From: Molanna angustata | Taxonomy: Eukaryota > Arthropoda > Insecta > Trichoptera > Molannidae | Assembly (NCBI GenBank): GCA_963576475.1 | Contig: OY754977.1 | Location: forward strand, 28,283,796 to 28,347,795 | Reading direction: 5' to 3' | DNA: 64,000 nucleotides | In this document: piece after piece, positions 21,861 through 33,337 of the stretch | Position numbering within the stretch: position 1 is the first letter of the stretch | Layout: each line of letters starts with the position of its first letter | Position numbers and translations under genes: made by a program | The notes under the pieces: model-generated | Seen by the model: only the letters and a program-made list of their open reading frames with translations | The model's database searches: none | What the model was told of the DNA's origin: nothing

Positions 21861-22184
21861 GCAATCGTGGTTTCACTGGATTCATGAATCCAGGCCCACG
21901 AGCACAGGCGACCAGAATACCAGCCAGAACAGGCGAGCCACATGGGCTTGCGACCATGTATGCGGGATCAAGGGGCCCCTTTATGACTCAAGTCACGCTC
22001 ACCACTCACTCACCAATCTCCGACTGATACTCCACTCCCCTGCGCAACCAAATCCAATAGAATGCAGATAATGCTGCTTTTACCACCCTATCTAAATGTT
22101 CTTTTATTTTACCTCTAGGGAGACCCAGGTCTTTAAAGTAGGAATATAAAGATTTTGCGGGCAGGCCTCTCGCCCCCATCTCTA
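21861..22184. other. GC-richer insert between SINE-C and the 75-bp array, unassigned
   Basis: A GC-richer segment with a short palindrome ctggattcatgaatccag (about 21878-21895). The 70-codon plus-strand frame has no motif that I recognise. Confidence 0.4.
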
Positions 22185-22560
22185 ATCATATATATTCGTA
22201 TAATTGTGTACTTGTTACCGTATAGGTTGTTGTAGTGGTTGGTTGATCTCAATTTGGGGGAACTATGAGGATGTATAATTGTGTACATATTACCGTATTG
22301 GTTGTTGTAGTGGTTGGTTGATCTCAATTTGGGGAAACTATGAGGATGTATAATTGTGTACTTATTACCGTATTGGTTGTTGTAGTAGATGGTTGATCTC
22401 AATTTGGGGGAACTATGAGGATGTATAATTGTGTACTTATTACCGTATTGGTTGTTGTAGTGGTTGGTTGATCTCAATTAGGGGGAACTGTGAGGATGTA
22501 TGATTGTGTACTTATTACCGTATTGGTTGTTGTAGTGGTTGGTTGATCTCAATTTGATTT
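22185..22560 (+). repeat. 75-bp minisatellite built from the SINE-C body, 5 copies
   Basis: The marker tgtagt recurs at 22231, 22306, 22381, 22456 and 22531, exactly 75 bp apart. Each unit reads aatttgggggaactatgagg, atgtataattgtgtacttat, taccgtattggttgttgtag and tggttggttgatctc, nearly identical to the SINE-C body at 21740-21840. The tRNA head is not repeated. Confidence 0.95.
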
Positions 22561-22849
22561 ATGGATCCCCTCGGTTGGTGTCTTAGGGTAATCGTCCGTT
22601 TGCGTAATGAGGAAAATTTATCTCTGTAAAACGAATAGATTAAAAAACATACCTACTACGAGTACTTATGTATAAAAATTCTATTTCATCAGCGAAATAC
22701 AATATATTTGCGTTACCATTTAATTTTGTTTGCTCAACTTTGACGCGCAGATCTTCAAATACACTGCTCTATGAATATTACACGTTTATTTAAACTGCTT
22801 GATACTGAACTATGGGAATCGATAAATTATATGAAATGAATGTAAGAAA

Positions 22850-22972
22850 TAAAATCCCGTAAAAATATTTTCATCAAACTGGCAGGATCAACATTGGGTA
22901 GTAGAGGAACAACATTGCGAACATCGGCAATAGCTCTGGTATATAGTTCAGCAGAATATTCTGTGTGAAATA
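22850..22972 (+). mobile_element. LINE RT fragment, 5' half of an interrupted element
   Basis: The frame FIKLAGSTLGSRGTTLRTSA then IALVYSSAEYS is the conserved RT segment (KLAGxxWG...LRTxALxLxYSxAEYCxPxW) of a jockey-like LINE. It breaks off at AEY, exactly where the fragment at 23616 resumes with CSPLW. I read the two as one element split by an inserted LINE. Confidence 0.65.
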
Positions 22973-23612
22973 TTCTTTACCCACTTTACAGAAGAGGCGT
23001 ACAATTAGAGACATGATGTTTCTATATAACATATTGAATAATCGCGTTGATACTCTTAATTTACTAGGGAAAATTAATCTTAGTCACGGAGTGATTAATA
23101 AGGATTGACAATTTATTCGATGTGCCTGTTCTTCGAACTAATTATGCCGGGAATGTTTTTGTTAATAGAGCATGTAAACACTTTGATGCAAATTTTGCGG
23201 GTCTTGACATGTTTGGCTCACAGGGCATTTTTAAGAGTACTCGTATGTTGAGGCTTTCTCAATGATTGATTTTCTATTCCTAATTTTCCCATTCTATGCA
23301 TATCCATTGTCATGTCGCAAACATCCTAGCTTGTATGCATCTATTTATTTGCTTAATTAATATTGATTGTTTTTATCCTTATTTGGTTTTTCTCTTTTGT
23401 CATTTTCTACGAAATACGAAACATATACGAAACATATACGAAAGTTTTCCTTGTTTTTGTATATAAATATATATAGCTATATATTTTTTTGTAAGACCGT
23501 ATCATAGTAATGGTGTAAGAATATTGGATTTGTAGTTGTTTATTCATTTTGAGATTTTATATTTATTTAAAAAAAATTGTATGTAACCTTGAATAAATAA
23601 AAGAAAATAAAA
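22973..23612 (+). mobile_element. Inserted LINE 3' end (RT C-terminus and 3' UTR)
   Basis: Frame one (22986 on) gives KRRTIRDMMFLYNILNNRVD then LLGKINL. After a frameshift near 23105, frame two gives LFDVPVLRTNYAGNVFVNRA, then GLDMFGSQGIFKS and a stop at 23265. The same domain occurs at 31672-32010 (minus) and 37160-37383. The 3' UTR ends in an A-rich gaataaataaaagaaaat run immediately before the host LINE resumes. Confidence 0.65.
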
Positions 23613-23615
23613 TAC

Positions 23616-24204
23616 TGCTCCCCACTATGGAACATAAATGCACATTGCAATAAAATAGATATAGAGCTGAACAAAATCATGAGAAATATGACGGGTACAG
23701 TGAAATCCACTCCAACACAGTGGCTACCAGTACCTATTAATAAAGAAAATAATAAAATAAAAAACAATCCTCATTTACCGGATTTTGATGACATCTTCCA
23801 CCCACCCCACAAAAAATTAAGAACCTAAGAGGCTAACCCAATTTGGTCAGTCGAGGCAGAGGCATTTAAGTATTCAATCATCTTGGAAAGAAAGATGGGC
23901 TTGCATAAACACACAGAACAATCACCTAATACTAGATCCAACAACCCTAGTACCAGGGTTTGACTTGCCTCGTAAAACATGGGTGCACCAAAACAGGGTA
24001 AGAAAAGAGCAAGGCTGTTGTAATTACTTGGTCTGGAAATGGGGGAAGAGGGAGAACCCAAATTGTGAATGTGGAGCCGAGCAGACAGTAAAGCATATGG
24101 TGCAAGACTGCCAGCTCATGAAATTTAATGGTACCATCCGGGATATCCATGAGGCGAGACCGGAGGCGGTGGACTGGCTGACGAATCTGGAACCAAGGCT
24201 GTGA
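23616..24204 (+). mobile_element. LINE RT fragment, 3' half of the interrupted element
   Basis: The frame begins CSPLWNINAHCNKIDIELNK, then TPTQWLPVP and PDFDDIFHPPHKKLRT, where a TAA stop (about 23828) interrupts it. After a single-base frameshift near 23880 it continues SSWKERWACINTQN, PGFDLPRKTWVHQNRVR, the Cys block NCECGAEQTVKHMVQDC and AVDWLTNLEPRL with a stop at 24204. These are the ordered C-terminal blocks of jockey-like LINEs. With one stop, one frameshift and the nested insertion it is dead. Confidence 0.8.
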
Positions 24205-25364
24205 ATTTTGGACACTGCCCATGTGCGTGAAGAGGATGCCTGTACCGAGGCCAAACGAAAATCAATCAATGTAAGAAATAAGAGAATGATAAAAAGTGCT
24301 CGCCTTGAGATCAGTAGAAAGTATAAGATACTTTACTCGTTCCTCTACATAGATCCATCAGATATGGTGTTTGGACATAAAGAGGTTTGGGCTATACGAT
24401 GACAAAAAATCAAAAATATTATTTTTCGATAAATTTTGGTTCAATGCATGACATTTTTAATGTGGATTCTTCAGATTATAATAAAGATTTTCCCAAATAT
24501 CTTGTTGAATAAAAAAATTAAGGTTTGTTAATACACATTAAAAAATACATCCTGTCATCTGGATACAGTAAATCGAGCAGCATAATATAATAATTTTAGG
24601 GAGTTTTTAGTTCTATAAGACAAAATGGAAAACGTTATAATTTGTAAATTACTCAAGCTCAAATCAAAAGTACGTACTACATTCCAGGTACATTCTGAGT
24701 TATCGAAAGGCGATATATTGTATGTATATTACTGTTTTTATAATCCGTTTATGTATTTTTTCATCATATTTCATCGGGTTAGCAGAGAAAGCACATTATT
24801 TTACATTTATATCCAATCATTCGTTGTCTTTTTGATTCATTCTTTTTTCTTAAAGTTTTTGTAAAAACATTCATTTCATATATTTTTGGTATCGACTTTA
24901 TTATACTGCATTCTTTTTAAATTTGCAATAGGTAAAAAAAAATAAAATCCTTCATCAAATTTACACATCACTCCGTGGGAGATAACACAGAAGGCGGAAA
25001 AGGATCATCGTAGATTATTGGATTGGTTCAAATTAATTAAACTGTTTAAGTAAGCCATTAACACATTTGGGTGGAAAATTGTGTATCAAAGCTTTAGATA
25101 ATTGATTCAATAAAGATCTCATGTGCTAACAATATTACGCACATCGTGAATACAAGAGTATACTATGTAGATTTAACTTTTTGATCGATAGTTCTTGATG
25201 GAATTCCATCTAAATTTCTTAAAAATTTTAATAATTATTAAAAAAAAATCATTGCTATGAATTGTTCTTATTGTTTTTTTTTTTACTTTTCTTCTGCTGT
25301 ATTTATTTATTTTGTAATGTGATTAACTGATTGCCATAGTACACATTGTTTTATATACTTAACA
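24205..25364. other. LINE 3' flank and unassigned AT-rich sequence
   Basis: The first ~200 bp may be 3' UTR of the LINE. The rest shows no coding or repeat signal that I can name. Confidence 0.4.
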
Positions 25365-25470
25365 TTTACTCTGGTTGGTTGGAAGAAATTGCCACTAGGC
25401 AATAAGCCCACCAGTGTACTAATTATATGTACAAAAAGATTAAAATCAATAAATAATAAATAAATAAATA
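25365..25470 (+). mobile_element. LINE-T 3' terminal fragment
   Basis: It reads ttggttggaagaaattgcca, ggcaataagcccaccagtgt, tatgtacaaaaag and ends in an aataaataaataaat tail. Same terminus as at 32930-33030. Confidence 0.8.
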
Positions 25471-25481
25471 TTTATACTACA

Positions 25482-25562
25482 ACCGGTATCGTGCTAAGCT
25501 AAGCACATTTTCAAGTAGTAACTATTTGAAAATGTGCTTAGCACGAAACCGGTTCTAGGTTG
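25482..25562. repeat. Short hairpin, ~33-bp arms
   Basis: acaaccggtatcgtgctaag...cacattttcaa pairs with ttgaaaatgtgcttagcacg...ccggtt after a short loop (agtagtaact). The left arm has a 5-bp duplication (ctaag). It may be a small foldback MITE. Confidence 0.75.
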
Positions 25563-25802
25563 TGGTCTAAATAAACAGTGGTATAAAGCTATAAACTTTT
25601 TTAATTTTAAATATTTATTAAAAATTTTAAGAAAAATACAAGAATATACACTTTTTATATAAATATATTTTTTTTAAATCTCACAATTGTTATTTTTTCA
25701 TTTCTTTTTTCGGGAAATACACAAACATGGATCAATAAGATATCAAAAGATAATATATATTAATTATCAATCCATTATTAATGTAGTAAAATATTAATTA
25801 TA

Positions 25803-26310
25803 TAATCTCAATCTCTTAAGCAGTATCCCACATTCCGATGTATTCACTGCTAGTAATAACTGCTACAAAAACTTTTTATATAGTAGGTACTATAATGTCA
25901 ATCTATCGGGCAGTATCCCACATTCTGATGTATTCACTGTTATTAATAACTGCTACAAAAGCTCTTTATATAGTACTACAATGTCAATCTATCAGGCAGT
26001 ATCCCACATTCTGATGTATTCACTGTTATTAATAACTGCTACAAAAACTCTTTATATAGTACTACAATGTCAATCTATCAGGCAGTATCCCACATTCTGA
26101 TGTATTCACTGTTATTAATAACTGCTACAAAAACTCTTTATATAGTACTACAATGTCAATCTATCAGGCAGTATCCCACATTCTGATGTATTCACTGTTA
26201 TTAATAACTGCTACAAAAACTCTTAATATAGTACTTTAATGTCAATCTATCAGGCAGTATCCCACATTCTGATGTATTCACTGCTACTAATAATCCTTCA
26301 ATCCTTCCCT
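25803..26310 (+). repeat. 86-bp minisatellite, 6 copies
   Basis: The marker cagtatccca recurs at 25821, 25911, 25997, 26083, 26169 and 26255, so the period is 86 bp (first interval 90). Units carry ttctgatgtattcactgtta and actgctacaaaaactcttta. Non-coding. Confidence 0.95.
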
Positions 26311-26877
26311 TCCCTATTCCTACCCTCTATTCCACCTCACAGGCAAACATACAATAATTATTAACTATTTTTAACATGTATTTTTTGTTGTAATGTAGGT
26401 TTTTTATAAAATTATTTAAAATTATCATCATCCATGGACAAACACAATTTATTGAATAATCATTTTTTATAAAATCCAGAGATTGTATTTGGCCCTTAAA
26501 TAAATAAATGAAAAACAGGAAAATACAAAAATTAACTGTTATGAAATATCCCAAAAAGTATTTTAACAATTTGAAATACGTCTATAAAACGATGAATGTA
26601 ATAAAATACGTAATTAGTTTAAATGAAATTTTGAAATAGTATGTAAATATTAGTTTATAATATTTTAATATAAGCAGGTACCCACTTACTTTAGTAAGAT
26701 ATCCTCTGTTTTGTAAAAGCTTTTAAAGACAAGTCTGCCACTTACAATGAGGTTAAGAATATCCGTATTATTAAAGTACCTACACATTGTGGTCTTTGGG
26801 CTTATTTTCAATATATACATAATTCGTATATGGTATAATTATCTACCATCCACACTTAAATAATATCTAATAAACAC
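26311..26877. other. Non-coding stretch, nothing recognised
   Basis: AT-rich sequence. The 80-codon minus-strand frame near 26327-26569 is Phe/Ile/Lys-rich without motifs. Confidence 0.45.
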
Positions 26878-27062
26878 TTACACCCTGCGTCATTGGCGAA
26901 TCTATTGCTATCTGAAATTTTCTTCCAAATGTCCCGTGTTTCCAGCCCAGAGATGCAAGAATGACGGGAGAAATTGGGAGAAATCATTTTAAATAAATTT
27001 CTCGTCTGCTGGTGCTCGTACCCGTATACAAGCCAAACAACTAACCACAACGCCATGGAATC
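26878..27062 (-). mobile_element. SINE-A, old diverged copy
   Basis: On the minus strand the order is the same as in the better copies: ggcgttgtggttagttg at the head, a decayed box B (gggtacgagcacc), gagaaatttatttaaa, ggaaacacggga and a degenerate gaaaatttcagatagcaata tail. Many substitutions suggest an old insertion. Confidence 0.65.
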
Positions 27063-27762
27063 GACTATTCTGTATAGGAAATTCACTGAGTAATTTGTGG
27101 ATATTTCAAATATTTTTTTAAACATTGGTGTTCAAAGGGTTCATAAAATGTGATCTTGTTAATCATGATTTTTAATTTGAAGACGCATGGACAGTTGTAC
27201 AGTCATATTTTAAATGCCGTTGTTCTTTTGTCAATTAGGTAGGCACCTACGATGCTAGGTTTTTTCTTTTAGACATTTTGCGCACTACAAGTTGGTATGA
27301 ATATTAATAATTCTCAGTCATATCACATGATACCGTCAATATTATTTATCATCATCTTCATTAAACTAATTAAGCGCCATGCACGCAACATATTATTATC
27401 AACGAAAGAGTTAATAAAGATAAAAAAAATCCAAAATAAAAAATATTGGTTGTAGTCTACGTTGGCTTTTCATAACCAACGTTTGAAAATAGCTGTGGCA
27501 AAGAAGTTTGATGTTTTATTTATTTTCGTTGTAGAGATGGTATAAGTATAACTTTAATACAAAATTAATCGCAGTTATAAATATGAGATGGACTGAAGCT
27601 ATGTTTGTCAAGCCTTTCTTTCAAGTTCTTGCATAACCGTAACAGCCCTCATTAAACTGGTCGACTTTGCTCGCAGGCTAAGCTCATGGTGTCTTTTTAA
27701 GAAGTCGCAGTAACGACCAGTGATGGTTTACGATAAATTAAAATTCAACTTTTTTAAACAAT
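27063..27762. other. Non-coding stretch, nothing recognised
   Basis: AT-rich. Only a small hairpin-like segment near 27448-27484 (ttggttgtagtc / cataaccaac) stands out. Confidence 0.4.
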
Positions 27763-28060
27763 TTGGCTACAAATTTTAGCAATTTGCCTACAAATTTTAG
27801 CAATTTGCCAACAAATTTTAACAATTTGCCTACAAATTTTAACAATTTGCCTACAAATTTTAACAATTTGCCTACAAATTTTTACAATTTGCCTACAAAA
27901 TTTAACAATTTGCCTACAAATTTAACAATTTGCCTAGAAATTTTAACAATTTGCCTACAAATTTTAACAATTTGCCTACAAATTTTTACAATTTGCCTAC
28001 AAAATTTAACAATTTGCCTACAAATTTTAACAATTTGCCTACAAATTTTTTCAACGAATG
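27763..28060 (+). repeat. 21-bp minisatellite, ~14 copies
   Basis: The unit caaattttaacaatttgcct plus a is repeated about 14 times with a few substitutions and single-base indels. It gives a false frame of Asn-Leu-Pro-Thr-Asn-Phe repeats that ends when an indel shifts the phase. Confidence 0.95.
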
Positions 28061-28204
28061 AAATGTTAAAAATTGTAGTTTAACGTGAGCAAATATTTGT
28101 AAGTATAAACATCAGAAACACGAATAGCTGAATATATTTTCAAGTTCTTATAACTTTCGTGATTATTTTCGTTGAATTTTAATTTTTTCCCTAATTATAA
28201 AATA

Positions 28205-28440
28205 AGGTTATTTGATAAATTGAGTATTTGTTCATTAATTTATTTATTGGTTGATTTATTTCTTGATTTATTTATTACTTCACTTAATTTCATTTCTATT
28301 GTTATTTGTTTGATTGAGTATTTATTCATTAATTTTTTTATTGGTTGATATATATCTTGATTTATTTATTACTTCACATAATTTCATTTCTATTGTTATT
28401 TGTTTAATTGATTATTTGTTCATTAATTTATTTCTTGAGT
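28205..28440 (+). repeat. 94-bp tandem repeat, ~2.5 copies
   Basis: The marker ttcattaatt recurs at 28231, 28325 and 28419. Units contain ttggttgatttatttcttga and ttcatttctattgttatttg. Confidence 0.85.
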
Positions 28441-29789
28441 TATTTATTTATTTATTCATTGATTAATTAATTCTTACCTAGTTATAAAAATGATCAATAT
28501 TTTGGTAATGTCTGGAGTCTTCACTGGTCAATATGCTGGTAACTCATTTTTTGTATATATTATGTGAATTTAACTGTTTGTACTCTGTAAAACGAAATAA
28601 AATAAAATAAAAGTATTTTCTGTGGAAATTTCGCCATTTTTTCAAGCTCAAAATATTTTGTGCAATTTTAAAAACGTACATTTTATGAAAGTAAAAGGAA
28701 ATAACAATATTATTTGTCTGTGGTGGGAAGGTAAATATAAAAAAGTAATAGAAAAAGTCAGTTATATTTTGAGACTACGTTGTTTTATAGTGTCAACAAT
28801 AATGCAAAATCAACCTTTGAACGATCACAATATAGTAAAAGGCAAACTTCTTGAAAAATCAAATGGGCTGCGCAGATCACTTGGTTGGTAGATACTTTTT
28901 GCGTGACTCTTAGATGCGAAAACGTTGAATAGATAAATTTGCTATATATATAATATTATCATTTACTTCTTTAGGTATCAATGATGAAGTAATAAAATTA
29001 AATAAATTGCCTGTTACAAAGTTTAAGGTCATCTTTTTCAGAGAAAAACTATACATTTTACATTGTGTTTTTTTGTGGTATACACTAAAACTCTTTGGTA
29101 GTCATTCTGTTGGTCAATCTTGTATGAATTGTTTCATGATGATAAATAACTCTTATATAAAAATATTTATTATTTGACAATATCAATGCAAATAAACTAT
29201 ATATTATTTGATGAATTTATTTAAGAAGCAAGGTCCAGAGTTTGAAAATGAATTTTATAACAAAAAATAAACAAAAAATATGGCAATATGCTTAACTTTT
29301 TACATATCGGTAATATAGTGAAAATAAAACATATTCTGGGATTGTCAACCTTTGATGATGAAAAAGGATTATTTCAAAATACCGGATCAGCACTGATACG
29401 ATGATAGAGGGAATGTTTATATTAAATACTTAGTTTATTTTTTTAAACCAAACTTTATCTACACTGTTATAAAAACAGTATTTTAGTGTTTCGTGTAAAT
29501 TCTTAGATTGTACCTAATTAAATCAATTAAGATTATCAACTGAGATCACAATAAATAGGCAAACAACACCAAATAATCTCATACTTATAAGTAGGTATAA
29601 CAGTTATTATGAATATGTTTAATCAATGACATAATTATCACAATCACGAAGTCAAAACTGAATGTTTAATATAATTGCCTACCCACTTAAAAATATGCTA
29701 GCAAACAAATAGTCTTAATTGAGTCATCTGCCAATCGACTTCTTGAGAGCCAAAAATATAAACAACGTCATGAAGGCCATATTTGTTTC
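28441..29789. other. Non-coding stretch, nothing recognised
   Basis: It includes an 89-codon plus-strand frame (28622-28891) with no motif that I recognise; I do not call it a gene. The rest is AT-rich. Confidence 0.4.
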
Positions 29790-29814
29790 TATTAATCGAT
29801 TACATGGATTTTTT

Positions 29815-29970
29815 TTAAATACCGGATCCGAATATCGGACGCGGCAAATCTGGTCGGCGCGCGGCGTCTAATGGTGCCGGATCCGCTGAATAAGTTTTTC
29901 CGTACCGCATCCTGAAATCCCTGAAAGGATAATTGAATCCCTGAAAGGATAATTGAGTGTTGGCCACAAC
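29815..29970. other. GC-richer patch with a 20-bp tandem duplication
   Basis: A short CpG-containing patch (gtcggcgcgcggcgtc) is followed by two exact copies of aatccctgaaaggataattg (29916-29955). The next bases, gagtgttggccacaacc, resemble motifs at 40190 and 62690. Confidence 0.5.
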
Positions 29971-30039
29971 CATTTTTCTTCACCTAATAATATATTGGGA
30001 GTACTAGATTTTTGTTTAAACGTTTTTTTTTTGTATTTT

Positions 30040-30350
30040 ATGTGTGTTTATTTCTATTATCATTGTTTCACAGTGTTTCCACTCTTTTCTATTATCATTG
30101 TTTAAAAGTGCTTCCACTCTTTTCTATTATCATTGTTTAACAGTATTTCCTATCTTTTCTATTATCATTGTTTAACAGTGCTCCCACTATTTTCTATTAT
30201 CATTGTTTAACAGTGCTTCCACTATTTTCTATTATCATTGTTTAACAGTATTTCCTATCTTTTCTATTATCATTGTTTAACAGTGCTCCCACTATTTTCT
30301 ATTATCATTGTTTAACAGTGTTTCCACTATTTTCTATTATCATTGTTTTC
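30040..30350 (+). repeat. 35-bp minisatellite, ~9 copies
   Basis: tctattatcattgttt recurs every 35 bp from 30053, alternating with variants cagtgcttccact and cagtatttcctat. There are no unique spacers. Confidence 0.9.
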
Positions 30351-30785
30351 AATTGTCTCGTAATCGAAAATACACGAATAAAATATCGCCTCACATAGTT
30401 CAGCAATGAGGTTAACCACTCACCACCCATATTAAATGTTGCCTTTTCAGGTGAGACGAGGCTGGTGTGTGGAGATACACTCGGGTGTCTTGTCTTTTTT
30501 ATATGTATAGAATTTGTATATATTGATTTTATTTAAATATAAAAAAAAAACAAATATCAAACTCACGTTTCGTTTATACAATTGTAATGTTCTTAAGATA
30601 TTAAAGGTGTTTTTTTAACAGAAACATATGGAGCGAAATAAATGTGAAATAATGTCATGAGTTTTTATTTAAACAGCGCTGATTGCACAAATGTGTTTCA
30701 CATGCCATTATTTTATCAACATTCATAATTGTATATGTTTGTATGTATGTATGTCCGTGTAACGCTGCTAAAATAGGAATAAAAC

Positions 30786-31160
30786 TAGGCGCACATATCG
30801 GGAACTAGTACCGACGTGTAGCTAGAATATTATATGATGCAAGCTGTATAATTTGTGAAATGCTGCTGATGGCGCATCGATCACAAATGTCAAGAGAGCA
30901 TGGGACGAAATGGTTTTCATTGAATTTAATAATGCGAGATACGCGGTCAAAAAAATGCTATTCAAATATCAGGCGCACATAGAGTACCGAGAGGTAGGTA
31001 GAATATTATACATATGATACAAGCGGTGTAATTCGCGAAATGCTGCTGATGGCGCATCGATGACCAAATTCAAATATCAAGAGAGCATACACTAAGAAAT
31101 GTGTTTTATTGAATTGAATAATGCGAGATACATGATATATTAAATATGGTTCAAATATCA
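30786..31160 (+). repeat. Two-copy ~184-bp tandem duplication
   Basis: ggcgcacat...accga, gaaatgctgctgatggcgca and aataatgcgagata each occur twice with a ~184-bp offset. The copies have diverged by substitutions and indels. Confidence 0.8.
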
Positions 31161-31375
31161 GAAGAGCATATTTATTTATTTATTTATTTTATTTTATTTA
31201 TTTTATTTATTTTATTTATTTTATTTATTTTATTTATTTTATTTATTTTATTTATTTTATTTATTTTATTTATTTTATTTATGTTATTTATTTTATTTAT
31301 TTTATTTATTTTATTTATTTTATTTATTTTATTTATTTTATTTATTTTATTTATTTTATTTATTTTATTTATTTT
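31160..31375. repeat. A/T minisatellite (ttattttat)n
   Basis: A 9-bp unit of T and A is repeated more than 20 times with one tttatgtta variant. Complementary false frames on both strands (Phe-Ile-Leu and Lys-Ile-Asn repeats) come from this array. Confidence 0.95.
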
Positions 31376-31671
31376 GGGAAACAAAACAGCTGTTACATGT
31401 TTTACATTAATAAAAAAATAACAATCAGGAAAGTAAGCCAATTACATTGTTCCACAGATTAATATACATAATAAAGACAATTCAGTACAAAGTCAAAGAC
31501 AAAAGTGTGGTGTAAGTGTACAATTGTGATGTGTGTGTATGTGTGTGTGTGTATTTTATGAAGCGAGGGTGGGACATGAAGAAAGGTAGGAGAGGAGGAA
31601 AGGGTGAGTTGTCATATTAATACAGTATTGGACATACCAAAAATTGTACAATTTGGTACATAAAGTATTCA
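31376..31671. other. Probable 3' UTR of the minus-strand LINE
   Basis: It contains a short GT run (31529-31551) and otherwise unassigned sequence just 3' of the LINE remnant at 31672-32010. Confidence 0.35.
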
Positions 31672-32010
31672 TTATAATATTGATGATAGTTGTTTTTTTA
31701 ATGAATGTAGGCTATTGTTAAAAATATCTGGCTTATGATTAAGGTTATTGTACATATTGCAGCTGCGGTTAATAAAAGTGTTGTTTGCATAGTTTGTTCT
31801 TGAGTATTTAGTGTAAAAGAGGAGGTTCTGGCGGTTTTGTCTGGCGGGGCAGTTGAATGGGATTTGTCGTAAGAGATACGGACTATCTATTTGGTTGTTA
31901 AGTAATTTATATAGGAAACATATATCAGTTATACCCCTTCTTTTGTTAAGTGGTAACATTTGGTGATGTTTTAAAGATTCCTCATAACTGATACCAAATC
32001 GCCTAGTTCT
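31672..32010 (-). mobile_element. LINE RT C-terminal domain remnant
   Basis: The minus strand reads FGISYEESLKHHQMLPLNKR, then RGITDICFLYKLLNNQIDSP, FNCPARQNRQ, YSRTNYANNTFINRSC and DIFNNSLHSLKKQL before the stop. This is the same post-RT domain (RRxIxDxxFLYxLLN...RTNYxxNxFxNR) as at 22986 and 37160. About 110 codons survive; no RT catalytic motif remains. Confidence 0.75.
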
Positions 32011-32639
32011 AAAATATATATTAATAGCATATATTAATAGGGTGGGAAATTACCTACATAACAACGTACCTAGTATGTCCATAAACACGATTAATTACCT
32101 ACATCTACCAGGTAAACACAACGTTTAGAAATTCATAGATAACTTTAAATTTCGTTATTTTTTTACGGGTAATGAATGACTAGTTAAATAATAACACAGA
32201 CAACAAATTACTTTTATATCGCGCCAGTAGTAGGCTAAACTAAAATCATGAACGCGAGCGCAAATGACATAAATATACAGGTAGATTGACGATAGTCTTC
32301 TTCTTCATATTTATTATACTCCGTTATTAAGTAATTGTAGGTGGATACCTACATATGTATACCTACAGGGTATCACAAAAACTAACGTTAAAACTGAGAG
32401 AGTTGTACATTGCACATAATAATATATCAACCAAACAAAAAAACACAAATTTGCACTGCACTATGCGCATTCACGTACATTCGCAAGTCACATTATTTAA
32501 ACAAAAATATATTGGAAAATATAATATAATAACAACTAAAACGTCGGATATCGTAAACATAATAGTTAATGAACAAATATATTGTTATTTTATTTTTATT
32601 TGTTTAATAAAATTTATTTAAATTTCTAAAAATTTTAAA
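32011..32639. other. Non-coding stretch, nothing recognised
   Basis: AT-rich. A mariner-like terminal motif (cagggtatcacaaaaactaa) at about 32366 has no visible partner. Confidence 0.4.
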
Positions 32640-33033
32640 TTTCTCAGCTCTTCGTTCGAAGTACAATCAGCAAGATTATGGAATAGCCTTAGTCCGGATA
32701 TTGCGTCGTCTAACTCACTTAGTATTTTCAAGAAAAAACTAAAGAAGGAATATTTATCCTTGAACACCTGATCCCGATTTCCTCTCCTGTCCTTACCATA
32801 TCCTTTTTCTTGCTATGAATTATAATTTTTTTTTTGTTTTAATAGTATTTAAGTGTTATACGTATTTTCTTTGATTTCTTTTACTCTTTTTTATTTGCTG
32901 TTGTACATACACAATGTTGTCATACTTTGTAATCTGGTTGGTTGGAAGAAATTGCCTAATGGCAATAAGCCCGCCAGTGTACAATTATATTTGTTTATAT
33001 TATGTACAAAAAGATGTATAAATAAATAAATAA
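32640..33033 (+). mobile_element. LINE-T 3' end with RT tail and 3' UTR
   Basis: The frame SARLWNSLSPDIASSNSLSI followed by FKKKLKKEYLSLNT and a stop (about 32771) is the typical last block of a CR1/jockey-type RT. It continues through a ~160-bp 3' UTR into ttggttggaagaaattgcct, atggcaataagcccgccagt, tatgtacaaaaag and an (aaat)n tail. This ties the 3' terminus seen elsewhere alone to a coding LINE. A colinear inverted copy is at 56370-56710. Confidence 0.8.
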
Positions 33034-33084
33034 ATATAAAATGTTCATTTTCTTTGATTAGTGCCTTCTTCACTAGGATTAAAT

Positions 33085-33190
33085 CCTGGTTGGTTGGAAG
33101 AAATTGCCTAATGGCAATAAGCCCGCCAGTGTACAATTATATTTGTTTATATTATGTACAAAAAAGATGTATAAATAAATAAATAAATCC
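33085..33190 (+). mobile_element. LINE-T 3' terminal fragment
   Basis: Nearly identical to 32933-33033 and directly downstream of it: ctggttggttggaagaaatt to tacaaaaaagatgtataaat with an (aaat)n tail. It is either a second truncated insertion or a local duplication. Confidence 0.8.
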
Positions 33191-33337
33191 CCTGATGAGG
33201 AAGGTACTTTACATAAACAAATACCTAATAACAACAATAAAGAAATAAGTAAGTAAAACAACAAAACAAAATAAAAGTCATCCAAAAAAGAAGAAATATT
33301 CAATAATAACGGCCAACAATAATAATCATGATCTAGT

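Noticed and set aside
28622..28891. 89-codon plus-strand frame
   Set aside because: AT-rich codon content with no motif; probably chance.
32366..32400. Mariner-like terminal repeat (cagggtatcacaaaaactaa)
   Set aside because: No inverted partner was found within several hundred bases and no transposase is near.
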